A DNA stretch of 49,550 bases from Thiocystis violacea (GTDB lineage Bacteria > Pseudomonadota > Gammaproteobacteria > Chromatiales > Chromatiaceae): positions 1-49,550 of the forward strand of contig NZ_NRRG01000040.1 in assembly GCF_016583575.1 (NCBI RefSeq), given 5' to 3'. Positions 18,280 to 26,852 of this stretch are shown in pieces (within the stretch, counting starts at the first letter, position 1; every line of letters starts with the position of its first letter). The translations under genes and the position numbers were made by a program. The notes under the pieces are model-generated. The model was not told the origin of the DNA. It made no database searches and worked only from the letters and a program-made list of their open reading frames with translations.

Positions 18280-21105
18280 ATGCACACCATCCGCATCCGT
18301 GGCGCGCGCACCCACAATCTCAAGAGCGTTGACCTGGATCTGCCGCGCGATCGGTTGATCGTCTTCACGGGTCTGTCCGGCTCCGGCAAGTCCTCGCTCG
18401 CCTTCGATACCATTTATGCCGAGGGTCAGCGTCGCTACGTGGAATCGCTGTCCTCCTACGCCCGTCAGTTTCTCTCGATGATGGAGAAGCCGGATCTGGA
18501 TCATATCGAGGGGCTGTCGCCGGCCATCTCAATCGAGCAGAAAACCACCTCGCACAACCCACGCTCGACCGTCGGCACCATCACCGAGATCCACGACTAT
18601 CTGCGTCTGCTGTTCGCCCGCGTGGGTGAGCCGCGCTGCCCGACCCACGGCGAGCCGCTCGACGCCCAGACCGTCAGCCAGATGGTCGATCAGGTGCTCG
18701 CCCTGCCGGAGGGCGAGAAGCTGATGCTGCTGGCCCCGGTGGTCTCGGCGCGCAAGGGCGAGTACCAGCGTCTGCTCGCCGAGCTGCACGCCCAGGGCTT
18801 CGTGCGCGCCCGCATCGATGGGGCACTCTGCGAGCTGGACGCTCCGCCGGAGCTGGATCTCAAGAAGAAGCACGATATCGAAGTCGTCATCGACCGCTTC
18901 CGGGTCCGCCCCGACCTGGCGTTGCGTCTGGCCGAGTCCTTCGAGACCGCGCTCAACCTTTCCGGCGGTATCGCGCGCATCGGCTGGATCGACGAATCCG
19001 ATCGACCCGAGCTGACCTTCTCGGCCAAGTTCGCCTGTCCGGTCTGCGGCTACAGCATCGCCGAGCTGGAGCCGCGTCTCTTCTCCTTCAACAATCCGGC
19101 CGGCGCCTGCCCGACCTGCGACGGGCTGGGCGTGGAGCCCTTTTTCGATCCGGCCAAGGTGGTCGTGCATCCGGAACTGAGTCTGGCGGGCGGCGCGGTG
19201 CGCGGCTGGGACCGGCGCAACGCCTACTATTTCCAGATGATCCGCTCGCTCGGCGAACACTATGGCTTCGATGTCGAGATCCCCTGGGTCGAGCTGCCCG
19301 AGCCGATCCGCTCGGTCGTCCTCTACGGCAGCGGCAAGGACAAGCTCAAGCTCAAGCTGCCCTACGAGAAGGGCAGTCCCAAGGCGCGGCCCTTCGAGGG
19401 CATCGTTCGCAACATGGAGCGACGTTACAGGGAGACCGACTCCAGCACGGTGCGCGAGGAACTGGCGCGCTACATGTCGCACCAGCCGTGCCCGGCCTGT
19501 CAGGGCTCGCGGCTGAACGAGGCCGCCCGCCACGTTTTCGTCGGCGACCACAACCTGCCCGCCGTCTCGGGCCTGCCGGTCGGCGAGTCGCTGCGCTATT
19601 TCGAGACCCTGGAGCTTCCCGGCAAGCGCGGCGAGATCGGCTCCAGGATCACCAAGGAGATCGCCACCCGACTGCGTTTCCTGGTCGACGTCGGGCTCGA
19701 CTACCTGACCCTGGAGCGCAGCGCCGAGACCCTCTCCGGCGGCGAGGCCCAGCGCATCCGCCTCGCCAGCCAGATCGGCGCCGGGCTGGTCGGGGTCATG
19801 TACATCCTCGACGAGCCGTCCATCGGCCTGCACCAGCGCGACAACGCCCGCTTGCTCAAGACCCTGACCCACCTGCGCGACATCGGCAACACCGTGATCG
19901 TGGTCGAGCACGACGAGGAGGCGATCCGCGCCGCCGATCTGGTGGTGGACCTGGGGCCGGGCGCCGGCGTCCACGGCGGTGAGATCGTCGCCCAGGGAGG
20001 CGTCGAACAGATCGCCGCCGAACCCCGCTCCCTGACCGGGCGCTATCTGCGGGGCGAGTTGCGCATCGAGATCCCGACCCGGCGCACGCCCAACGATCCC
20101 GAGCGCCAGTTGCGCATCCTCGGCGCCAGCGGCAACAACCTGCGCGGGGTCGACGCCGCCATCCCGGTCGGCACCTTCTGCTGCGTCACCGGCGTCTCCG
20201 GCTCCGGCAAATCGACCCTCATCAACGACACGCTGTTCCCGGTCATCGCCCGCCAGCTCAATGGGGCGAGTCTGAATCCAGCCCCGCATACCGCCATCGA
20301 GGGGCTTGAGTATTTCGATAAGGTGGTCGACATCGACCAGAGCCCCATCGGTCGCACCCCGCGCTCCAACCCGGCGACCTACACCGGGCTGTTCAACCTG
20401 GTGCGCGATCTCTTCGCCAACGTCCCGGAGGCGCGCTCGCGCGGCTACGGGCCAGGACGCTTCAGCTTCAACGTCAAGGGCGGACGCTGCGAAGCCTGCA
20501 AAGGGGACGGATTGATCCGGGTCGAGATGCACTTCCTGCCCGACATCCATGTCCAGTGCGAGGTCTGCCGGGGGCGCCGCTACAATCGCGAAACCCTGGA
20601 GATCCGCTACAAGGGTAAGACCATCGACGAGGTGCTCAACCTCACGGTCGAGGACGCCCTGACCTTTTTCGCCCCGGTCCCGGTCATCCACCGCAAGCTC
20701 CAGACCCTGATGGACGTCGGCCTGTCCTACGTCACCCTCGGTCAAAGCGCCACCACCCTCTCCGGCGGCGAGGCCCAGCGCGTCAAGCTCAGCCGAGAAC
20801 TCTCCAAGCGCGACACCGGCCGCACCCTCTACATCCTCGACGAGCCGACCACCGGCCTGCACTTCCACGACGTCAAGCACCTGCTCGACGTCCTGCACCG
20901 CTTCCGCGACCAGGGCAACACCGTCGTCGTTATCGAGCACAATCTGGATGTCATCAAGACGGCCGACTGGATCATTGATTTAGGACCGGAAGGCGGGGAC
21001 AAGGGAGGGGAGATCGTCGGGGTCGGAACGCCCGAGGAGATCGCGGCCAATGCGCGGTCGCATACGGGGCGGTTTCTTGGGCCGTTATTGGAGCGCGGCT
21101 GGTAG
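18280..21105 (+). CDS. uvrA: UvrA, excinuclease ABC subunit A
   Basis: UvrA is the damage-sensing ATPase of nucleotide excision repair and loads UvrB. The 941-residue protein has two ABC modules: Walker A GLSGSGKS (31-38) and GVSGSGKST (about 645-653); signatures TLSGGEAQR at about residues 486 and 827; and zinc modules CPVC...CPTC (about 250-285) and CEAC...CEVC (about 737-765). The start at 18280 ([15 protein letters not shown]) matches the family; upstream codons are not conserved. Its 3' end is partly repeated at 27846-28255, beyond an accessory island that starts right after this gene. No consensus LexA box was seen. Confidence 0.97.
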   Translation: MHTIRIRGARTHNLKSVDLDLPRDRLIVFTGLSGSGKSSLAFDTIYAEGQRRYVESLSSYARQFLSMMEKPDLDHIEGLSPAISIEQKTTSHNPRSTVGTITEIHDYLRLLFARVGEPRCPTHGEPLDAQTVSQMVDQVLALPEGEKLMLLAPVVSARKGEYQRLLAELHAQGFVRARIDGALCELDAPPELDLKKKHDIEVVIDRFRVRPDLALRLAESFETALNLSGGIARIGWIDESDRPELTFSAKFACPVCGYSIAELEPRLFSFNNPAGACPTCDGLGVEPFFDPAKVVVHPELSLAGGAVRGWDRRNAYYFQMIRSLGEHYGFDVEIPWVELPEPIRSVVLYGSGKDKLKLKLPYEKGSPKARPFEGIVRNMERRYRETDSSTVREELARYMSHQPCPACQGSRLNEAARHVFVGDHNLPAVSGLPVGESLRYFETLELPGKRGEIGSRITKEIATRLRFLVDVGLDYLTLERSAETLSGGEAQRIRLASQIGAGLVGVMYILDEPSIGLHQRDNARLLKTLTHLRDIGNTVIVVEHDEEAIRAADLVVDLGPGAGVHGGEIVAQGGVEQIAAEPRSLTGRYLRGELRIEIPTRRTPNDPERQLRILGASGNNLRGVDAAIPVGTFCCVTGVSGSGKSTLINDTLFPVIARQLNGASLNPAPHTAIEGLEYFDKVVDIDQSPIGRTPRSNPATYTGLFNLVRDLFANVPEARSRGYGPGRFSFNVKGGRCEACKGDGLIRVEMHFLPDIHVQCEVCRGRRYNRETLEIRYKGKTIDEVLNLTVEDALTFFAPVPVIHRKLQTLMDVGLSYVTLGQSATTLSGGEAQRVKLSRELSKRDTGRTLYILDEPTTGLHFHDVKHLLDVLHRFRDQGNTVVVIEHNLDVIKTADWIIDLGPEGGDKGGEIVGVGTPEEIAANARSHTGRFLGPLLERGW

Positions 21106-21201
21106 CGTTTCGATGGACTGAGAGGTTGCCTTGGTCAGGATCAGACACCGGCGGCACTCATGGACGCGCCGAGGTCAGATGGGTAGCATCTGGTAACACT
21201 T

Positions 21202-21214
21202 CATCGCGGCGATG
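21202..21214. promoter_or_regulatory. Operator-like palindrome before the VapB-like gene
   Basis: CATCGC-G-GCGATG is a perfect 6-bp inverted repeat with 1-nt centre ending 8 bp before the antitoxin start codon, a position typical for autorepression by a ribbon-helix-helix antitoxin. Confidence 0.45.
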
Positions 21215-21222
21215 CGATCACC

Positions 21223-21447
21223 ATGATCCGAACCCAAATCAGCCTGCCCGAAGCGGATTACGCGGCGGCCAAAGCGGAAGCTGAACGACTTGGTATTTCT
21301 CTGGCGGAACTGGTCCGCCGCTCGCTCCGCAACGCGCTGCCCTTGGATTCCGATCAGCCCTGGATGCGGTATGCCGGCATGGTCGAGTCCGGCGATCCGC
21401 AGTCCAGCCAGCATGTCGACGAGATCGTCTATGGCGCAAAGCCCTGA
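21223..21447 (+). CDS. Ribbon-helix-helix antitoxin (VapB/CopG-like)
   Basis: This 74-residue protein begins MIRTQISLPEADYAAAKAEAERLGISLAELVRR, a beta strand followed by two helices as in CopG/Arc-type DNA-binding antitoxins. The C-terminal part (about 45-74) would wrap the toxin. It overlaps the PIN-domain gene by 17 nt, which supports a toxin-antitoxin pair with coupled translation. It lies 117 bp past uvrA and is the first gene of the island. Autoregulation through 21202-21214 is an inference. Confidence 0.82.
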   Translation: MIRTQISLPEADYAAAKAEAERLGISLAELVRRSLRNALPLDSDQPWMRYAGMVESGDPQSSQHVDEIVYGAKP

Positions 21448-21844
21448 CGCCTACGTCGACACGTCCGCGTTGATCGCCTTTCTCGATCGTTCGGACACCT
21501 ATCACCCACTCTTCCAGCGTTTGTTTGCGAATCCGCCGCGCCTGATCACGTCAGCGCTCGTGATTGCCGAGACGCATGGATGGTTTCTGCGGCGGTACGA
21601 CCGTACTCGGGCGCTTCAGTTCATGGCCATGGTCGAGGTGATGACACCCATGCAGGTGCATCCGGTCGGGCGTGATGAACAGGACGGAGCGCTCCGGATC
21701 TTGCGGCGGTTCTCTGATCAGGATCTAACGCTCACTGACGCCTTGGGGCTCCATCTGATGCAGAGCCTCCGGATCCCGCGATGCTGGTCAACCGATTTCC
21801 ATCTCGGACTCACGGGTGTCCCACTGGTGATCCATGCCAATTAA
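21431..21844 (+). CDS. PIN-domain ribonuclease toxin (VapC-like)
   Basis: This 137-residue PIN protein has the acidic metal-binding residues in place: Asp10 in AYVDTSALIAFLD, Glu47 in SALVIAETHGW and Asp103 in LTLTDALGLHLM. VapC toxins cleave tRNA or rRNA; this one's target is unknown. The ATG at 21431 is chosen because it gives a complete PIN fold; the frame upstream runs through the antitoxin gene in another phase. With the preceding RHH gene it forms a type II pair. Confidence 0.88.
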   Translation: MAQSPDAYVDTSALIAFLDRSDTYHPLFQRLFANPPRLITSALVIAETHGWFLRRYDRTRALQFMAMVEVMTPMQVHPVGRDEQDGALRILRRFSDQDLTLTDALGLHLMQSLRIPRCWSTDFHLGLTGVPLVIHAN

Positions 21845-22271
21845 GAGCCATGGGATGCCCTGGTCGAGCGAACCGTATCGGTCGCGATATGCCCCGAAGT
21901 TGTAGTGAGAATGGTCAGTTATCACATCGTAGCAATCAGTACCCTGTAGGTGTCAGCGAGGTCATTTCTCGCAACTGCGTACGCTGGTGCAACCACGCGA
22001 GAACTGACCCTCATGCCATCCAGCACCGCCCACCAGCAATCGATGGAACCGTTACGCCGGCCCTAAAGACGCCTTCCGCGTCTTTAGGGCCGGCGACCTG
22101 TGAGCCAATCCGCACGCGCAGTAACCTTGGTGTCGTCCAGTGATCGTCTGCTGGGGTGCTTTATGGATCTTCCAGCTAGCCGTTAAGGACAAATAGCGCT
22201 ATAAAGACGCTCGACGTCAACATCTGATGCGTCTATTCTTTGCTGCAACGACGTTAGCGAGGAGACGCGCC
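21845..22271. other. Intergenic region with a long perfect hairpin
   Basis: No convincing gene is seen in this 427-bp gap. Its main feature is the 18-bp perfect hairpin at 22055-22095, listed separately. The right end carries AGGAGACGCGCC, the ribosome site of the XRE gene. Confidence 0.5.
22055..22095. repeat. 18-bp perfect inverted repeat with a 5-nt loop
   Basis: Arms 22055-22072 and 22078-22095 are exact reverse complements (CGCCGGCCCTAAAGACGC) around CTTCC. Such a stem is very stable in RNA, but no T-run follows on either strand. It may be a factor-independent stop without a T-run, a REP unit, or the scar of a mobile element. Confidence 0.75.
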
Positions 22272-23273
22272 ATGACCGACACCCTGAACCCCGAAGCCCT
22301 AAAGCTCCATCGCAAGCTGCGGGGGGGCTGGTCTCAAGACCGGCTTGCCGATGAGAGCAAGATCAGCAAGACCCAGATCAGCCGCTGGGAGCGAGGTCAG
22401 CAGGTCGACAACATCCGCCCGAGCAGCCGTGAACGTCTGAGCAAGGCGCTCGGCGTCAAATGGGAGGAGTTGACGCGTGCCCCCAAGGACACCTTGAAGT
22501 TGCGGAGTCGCGTCCCAGTGAAGGGTGGCATCGACCGGGCGGCCCGCACCTTTCTGACCATCGTGCAATGGCATTTGGACTTGACCGAAGACGCGATCAT
22601 GGACCTGGCTCCGCTTGCCGTTCTGATCCTCGCAGAACGCAGCTTACGCGCCCGCCAAACTGCCCTCGATGAAACTGTGGGGGAGCTGGAGGCGGCCACT
22701 GCGGAGGCATGCCGCCGGTTGCCGTATCTGCCCGGCGCATTCCACGATGGCTACCGTTACGACTGGATCGAAGAGGAACGCAAGTCTCTGAGAGAGCGTG
22801 AGTTGTTTGTGACATACGAGGACGATGAAGGCGAAGAGCACTCGCCTTTCATCAACTTCCTACAGGACGACCTCAAGGCGCTCGGTCTATTCGAGGAGCA
22901 CCCGATCGAGTTCACGGCCAGCTACAGTGGGGCGACACCTGACTATGCTGTTCCCACGTATGTTTTCGGCGCCAACCTCGGGCTCGATCCTGACAACAAG
23001 GCGGATCAAAGCACCCTTGAACGGATTCAGGATGGGCTCATCGATCTGTCGGAGGTCTGGGAGAAGAAACAATCTGCCGATGTAGAGGAGTATCGGCGCT
23101 GGCTTGAGGAACAGAGCCAAGCGGTGGCCGAAATGACGGCAATGCGAATCAAGATGCCTGGCTTCAAGGTCAAAACCAACCTTCCGGGAAACCACTCATC
23201 GCAGGTCGCCACCGACAGCACCGCTGACGCGGCACCCGCTGTCGAGAACACCGATACGGAGCAACGCACATGA
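22272..23273 (+). CDS. XRE-family regulator with a long C-terminal domain
   Basis: This 333-residue protein has a lambda-repressor-like HTH at about residues 10-70 (WSQDRLADESKISKTQISRWERGQQVDN). The following 260 residues are helical and charged (EEERKSLRERELFVTYEDDEG), without membrane segments, and I do not recognise them. AGGAG is placed 7 nt before the ATG at 22272. The stop overlaps the next start by 4 nt, and the third gene overlaps the second, so the three form a unit in which this is probably the antitoxin-like or autoregulatory member. The long extension is unusual for a plain repressor and suggests a sensor or neutralising role. Confidence 0.8.
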   Translation: MTDTLNPEALKLHRKLRGGWSQDRLADESKISKTQISRWERGQQVDNIRPSSRERLSKALGVKWEELTRAPKDTLKLRSRVPVKGGIDRAARTFLTIVQWHLDLTEDAIMDLAPLAVLILAERSLRARQTALDETVGELEAATAEACRRLPYLPGAFHDGYRYDWIEEERKSLRERELFVTYEDDEGEEHSPFINFLQDDLKALGLFEEHPIEFTASYSGATPDYAVPTYVFGANLGLDPDNKADQSTLERIQDGLIDLSEVWEKKQSADVEEYRRWLEEQSQAVAEMTAMRIKMPGFKVKTNLPGNHSSQVATDSTADAAPAVENTDTEQRT

Positions 23274-23626
23274 ACCTGACCTTGACCCAACACGCCCTGT
23301 CCCGCATCCGTCAGCGCGGCCTGCGCGAATCCGATATCTCTGTGATCGTCGGCGCCGGCACGCCCGTCGATGACGACAGCCTACTGCTACTCGGGCAGGA
23401 CGTGGATCGAGAGATCCGTCGACGCAAGCAAGAGATCAACGCATTGGAGCGGTTGCGTGGCTGCCGTGTGGTGATTGCAGGCGAGACCGTAATCACGGTC
23501 TACCGTCCTTCACGCAAGACCGAAAGGCTACTGCTGCGAGGCCAGCATCGTCAGCAAGCCATTCCGGCTGACCACGCTTTCCGGGCACTTCCAATCCATG
23601 ATGGAGGCCATTCAGATGCGAGTTAA
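23270..23626 (+). CDS. DUF4258/RelE-like small protein, candidate toxin
   Basis: This 118-residue protein has the pattern TQHALSRIRQRGLRESDI at the N-terminus and VVIAGETVITVYRPSR at about 68-83, which fits the DUF4258 family, relatives of RelE/BrnT-like RNases. Histidine and arginine residues in HALSRIRQRG could form the active centre. The start overlaps the XRE gene by 4 nt (ATGA). Paired with a regulator in this way it resembles a type II toxin, but in an antitoxin-first order and with an unusually long regulator. Family assignment is from memory of the motif and is moderate. Confidence 0.68.
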   Translation: MNLTLTQHALSRIRQRGLRESDISVIVGAGTPVDDDSLLLLGQDVDREIRRRKQEINALERLRGCRVVIAGETVITVYRPSRKTERLLLRGQHRQQAIPADHAFRALPIHDGGHSDAS

Positions 23627-24116
23627 CCCAGCAATGCGCACCATCGACATATCAGATGCGGTTCGGAGTATGCGCGTACATGTGGCCGAGTTGACGCAAA
23701 AGCTCAGGAGAATGGAACGCGCACTCGAACACCAGCAGTCACGGCCCACCCAGAAGGCTGTCTGTCTGGCGCTGGAAACCGAGTTTGGCTACGAACTCTG
23801 GGGCCAGAGATTCACTGCGCGTAACGGCAACGACGCGCTCGTTTCAATCCTCCGGCACTTCGCCGAGTTGGCTCCGGAATTCCCTGAGCAGTATAGTCGA
23901 GCCGTCAAGACCCTTGGCCGCAAACGTCCCTATGTCGCTCGCACGGTCGAGGCCGTCTACCCGGGGAAACCGGGGTTATGGAAGTTCACCGAGGTTTTCG
24001 CACCGGGTTGGTACGTGGGTACCAACGAGAGCAACGACAAGAAGCTCGATCTTCTGCGCATCGCCTGCCAAACCATCGGTCTTCGGTTCGGAAAGGATCT
24101 GAAGGTTCGGATATAG
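23616..24116 (+). CDS. Unknown 166-residue protein, third gene of the XRE module
   Basis: No family is recognised. The N-terminal part is a helical region (RSMRVHVAELTQKLRRMERALEH, about residues 12-34) likely to form a coiled coil; the C-terminal part is globular and aromatic (FAPGWYVGTNESNDKKLDLL). The start at 23616 is preferred because GGAGG lies 8 nt ahead of it; two ATGs at 23598 and 23601 would extend it by up to six residues. It overlaps the DUF4258-like gene by 11 nt, so translation is probably coupled to it. Confidence 0.65.
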   Translation: MRVNPAMRTIDISDAVRSMRVHVAELTQKLRRMERALEHQQSRPTQKAVCLALETEFGYELWGQRFTARNGNDALVSILRHFAELAPEFPEQYSRAVKTLGRKRPYVARTVEAVYPGKPGLWKFTEVFAPGWYVGTNESNDKKLDLLRIACQTIGLRFGKDLKVRI

Positions 24117-24281
24117 GCAACTGATGGGCACAGGGAATCCGAGTCGATAAATAGGCACGAAGAGCGGCGGGCATCAACAAGCGATATTCAGCAAGAACCC
24201 CTGCGGATCGCTTCACTCAGTAGCCTACGCATAAGCGATCAGTTTGGCGGCTCATCGAGGCTGCTCTTGTACCAGGTAAGT

Positions 24282-24314
24282 ACATCCATTAAAATAAATA
24301 AATTTAATGGATGT
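24282..24314. repeat. AT-rich 12-bp perfect hairpin
   Basis: ACATCCATTAAA (24282-24293) and TTTAATGGATGT (24303-24314) pair exactly around a 9-nt A/T loop. It adjoins the left end of the larger element at 24316-24509, so the two may be one unit. Confidence 0.75.
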
Positions 24315-24315
24315 G

Positions 24316-24509
24316 CTTAGCTCGACTTTGGCCATTTTTGCAGCACCCCAGCGGGGTAACTGCCTGATAAATCATGAGGGCGAAAAATTAGAGGCGGTCG
24401 GGAGGCCCGAAACGCCGGAATTGGACCCCTCGCTAATTTTTGAGTGCGCCGCAAGCCTTTGATTTTAAATGGACTTGCGGCCTGGAAAAATGGTCAAAGT
24501 CGAGCTTAG
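24316..24509. repeat. Multi-hairpin inverted-repeat element (MITE or structured RNA)
   Basis: Outer arms 24316-24339 and 24486-24509 are 24-bp inverted copies with two differences, one being G opposite T, which would still pair as G-U in RNA. Inside lie three further foldable stems in order: GCAG-ca-CCCC-agc-GGGG-taa-CTGC (24340-24363); AAAAATTAG (24383-24391) with CTAATTTTT (24433-24441), enclosing GGCG/CGCC and CGGG/CCCG (24393-24416); and CCGCAAG (24449-24455) with CTTGCGG (24474-24480). Together they form a closed multi-branched structure. It could be a non-autonomous mobile element or a regulatory or effector RNA. No matching transposase is adjacent. Confidence 0.7.
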
Positions 24510-24542
24510 TATACAATCTAGAACACGTAAGATCAGGAATCA

Positions 24543-25415
24543 ATGGACTCTATTAGTCAATTTTGCGCTGCCCACAGCCTCGATGCGAGCGGTGATTACT
24601 CAAATATCGTTATCCCGCTTAGTGCGACGACTGAATGCCACGACTTGGTGTCACGAGTTCTCTGTGACGCGATAGGAGACAGCCCGAAGCAAAACGTTCT
24701 CGCTATTGCGTATGGCAACATCGTCGGCCGCATTCACGAGCATGCCGAAGCCATGCTCGTTTGCATCGCAACAAATGCTTACGCCAGCGCCGAAGTTTTG
24801 GCGCGGACGGTTTTGGAAAGCTCTGTAAACCTCTCGTTCAAAGTGAAACATGACCTAGAAGCGCCTCTCATCGCCTACTTTAAACGATGGTTGTCTTCCC
24901 ACCGACAGACACTGACCGACTGGAAGAAACATGAAACACAACTCGGCGATCCCGACGGTACAAAGAGAATAGTTGAAGCAAGATTAGAATGGCTTGCGAA
25001 CCTTGAGACGTTCTTGGATTCTCTTATAAAAGAACTTAGCCTCGACAACGGCGCTTCTCCTCATTTGTGGCCGAGAAAGATATTCAAGCGCTTTGAAGAT
25101 GTCGGGCAGCAAAGCACCTACTATACAAGCTACCATCGCCTTAGCAGCGCGAGCCACGCACTAGCAGAGGACACTTTGCTATATTTGCAGGCTTTTACCC
25201 GATCAGATGCCAAGGCGCTCCAAGAGCTGGGTGTGGTGGCAATTAGCTACTCGGTGATGATGAGCTATATCGCCACCATCTCCGTGACTCAGGCTTTCGA
25301 GTCTTTGGCTCAGTTCTACCAACCGAATTTGGAGCGAAATTGCTTTCACATGCACCGTACCCAATTAGAGAACGAGATTTCTAGCATTGCAGCAGCAGCG
25401 GGATGCATTAAATGA
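24543..25415 (+). CDS. Unknown protein, DUF5677-like
   Basis: This 290-residue, mostly alpha-helical protein carries a helix around residues 75-100 (ASAEVLARTVLESSVNLSF) with the R-x-x-x-E-x-x pattern I associate with the DUF5677 family. The remainder is mixed and polar. AGGA lies 7 nt ahead of the start codon. Codon use is poorer in GC than in the flanking core genes, suggesting transfer. It lies 150 bp before an Mrr-like endonuclease and downstream of the folded element; DUF5677 proteins are common in defence islands, but no activity is known. Confidence 0.6.
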   Translation: MDSISQFCAAHSLDASGDYSNIVIPLSATTECHDLVSRVLCDAIGDSPKQNVLAIAYGNIVGRIHEHAEAMLVCIATNAYASAEVLARTVLESSVNLSFKVKHDLEAPLIAYFKRWLSSHRQTLTDWKKHETQLGDPDGTKRIVEARLEWLANLETFLDSLIKELSLDNGASPHLWPRKIFKRFEDVGQQSTYYTSYHRLSSASHALAEDTLLYLQAFTRSDAKALQELGVVAISYSVMMSYIATISVTQAFESLAQFYQPNLERNCFHMHRTQLENEISSIAAAAGCIK

Positions 25416-25565
25416 TCTAGAAATTGCAGAAGCGCTCGCTCTGCAAAAATTTAGGCAGCTAATTAAATCATTGCAATTTTTTGTAGGCGTTAATTATTTT
25501 TATAAGCGATTTATTAATATATAGCATTGATATTTAAATATTTTTAAAATACTTAATTTAGTTCG

Positions 25566-26570
25566 ATGTTTTCATTTTCCACTCTTTATTCTGTTGGAGT
25601 ACTTGGCGAAATGTATAAAGTCGGAATTACAGAAAAAGGTTACGTAAAAGTCATTACAGATGGCCGCGCTGTATATCAAGCCACAAAATATTCTTTAACG
25701 CCACACAACTGGTGCCCCCCTATTTCGTCCGTTAGACGCGGCGCCAAGGGTATGGGAGCTATAGTTTATCAATCTAAGCGTGGAGGCATCTTGACTGAAA
25801 ATAAATGTCGTGAGCTTGACAGGGTGCAAAAAGTTGATATTTGCCCAACGTCCTTTGATCGATATTGCGCAACACAAGGCTTAAAAGTTAAGGACTGCAT
25901 AGCAAAAGATACAAGTTTAGGGGCGTGGATTAGCAGGACCATTGGGTCTAGCACTATAGAGTATTATAATCATGATTGCGCGGAAATATTTAATCATTGC
26001 CAGAGAATTGCACAGCAGTGGATAGACCTAGATAGGGCGGCAGATGAAATAAGAGCTGAAGACAGAAAAAAATACATTGAAAAGGCCACAAAACGCTGGG
26101 TTAAATTCTTTAGAATTCAAAACCTAAGCAATATTGACTCCATGAGTGGAAAGGAGTTTGAATCAGCAATCGCTTTATTATACGAGTGTAAAGGGTATAA
26201 CGTGAAAATGACAGCAAGCACTGGGGACTTTGGCGTTGACGTTATTGCCGAGAAGCATAGAAAAGTAACAGTAATTCAGACAAAACGCCATACAAATAAC
26301 ATCGGTGTCAAGGCAGTTCAAGAGGTTTCTGCAGGTGCCTACTACTACAAGGCGGATCATGCAGCCGTCATTACAAGTTCATTTTTTACCAATCAAGCAA
26401 AAAAGCTTGCTGACAGTACTGGCGTCGAATTGATTGACCGAGAGAGGTTAATGGAAATATGGGCTAATACGCACAAGAACGATAATATCCCAATTTTCGA
26501 GTTACAGGAATACGAAAAAATCAGACATAACATTGATCGCATACTAGGAACGCAATATGTAATGGAATAG
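25566..26570 (+). CDS. Mrr-like restriction endonuclease
   Basis: This 334-residue protein has an endonuclease-like C-terminal domain at about residues 190-300: GKEFESAIALLYECKGY, the acidic residue in TGDFGVDVIA, then VIQTKRH (the D...QxK catalytic pattern) and ITSSFFT. This is the Mrr_cat/PD-(D/E)xK arrangement used by type IV enzymes that cut modified DNA and by other nucleases. The first 180 residues are not recognised and would hold the recognition or regulatory part. The gene is markedly AT-rich with rare-looking codons, contrasting with the window's GC-rich average, so it is probably foreign. The start at 25566 lacks a ribosome site; an ATG at 25611 is a fallback. Confidence 0.85.
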   Translation: MFSFSTLYSVGVLGEMYKVGITEKGYVKVITDGRAVYQATKYSLTPHNWCPPISSVRRGAKGMGAIVYQSKRGGILTENKCRELDRVQKVDICPTSFDRYCATQGLKVKDCIAKDTSLGAWISRTIGSSTIEYYNHDCAEIFNHCQRIAQQWIDLDRAADEIRAEDRKKYIEKATKRWVKFFRIQNLSNIDSMSGKEFESAIALLYECKGYNVKMTASTGDFGVDVIAEKHRKVTVIQTKRHTNNIGVKAVQEVSAGAYYYKADHAAVITSSFFTNQAKKLADSTGVELIDRERLMEIWANTHKNDNIPIFELQEYEKIRHNIDRILGTQYVME

Positions 26571-26671
26571 ATCGGGACAAGGAACATTATTTGTGAACAG
26601 CGTCAAGCTAAACGAAATAAGGCTCTCTGGGATCTCAGTAGAGACCATCCGACTCCCTATAGCCGTTCACG

Positions 26672-26792
26672 GTGAGCCCTTCAGCTTCGCTCAGGAGAGC
26701 CTTGTCGAGCCATGCAAGGCTCAACTTCCGGCACCTTAGGATTTCCCGTTCACCCTTCGACAGGCCCGTCCTGAGCGAAGTCGAAGGGCTCA
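26672..26792. repeat. Two inverted copies of a dispersed repeat
   Basis: A 24-bp sequence at 26672-26695 (starts GTGAGCCCTTC) is found inverted at 26770-26792 with two mismatches. The second copy also forms a hairpin, CCCTTCGAC (26753-26761) with GTCGAAGGG (26780-26788). It is a common type of intergenic repeat around a TTCGAC core. The rest of 26571-26852 shows no gene. Confidence 0.55.
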
Positions 26793-26852
26793 GGGCGAGC
26801 GAAAGACTCTTAACTTGACGACAATGGGGCCAGAGCCCCCTCGTTCAAGACA

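Larger units (their letters stand above)
24117..24542. other. Non-coding gap dominated by inverted-repeat structures
   Basis: No gene is supported in these 426 bp. The stretch 24282-24509 is filled by an AT-rich hairpin and a larger folded inverted-repeat element, annotated separately. Base composition begins to fall towards the AT-rich genes that follow. Confidence 0.5.

Noticed and set aside
24316-24509. Retron msr-msd RNA
   Set aside because: No reverse transcriptase gene lies nearby, and the next genes are a DUF5677-like protein and a nuclease. The outer inverted repeat alone is not enough.
24282-24509. Integron attC site or CRISPR array
   Set aside because: No integrase, no repeated spacer pattern and no series of similar repeats are visible.
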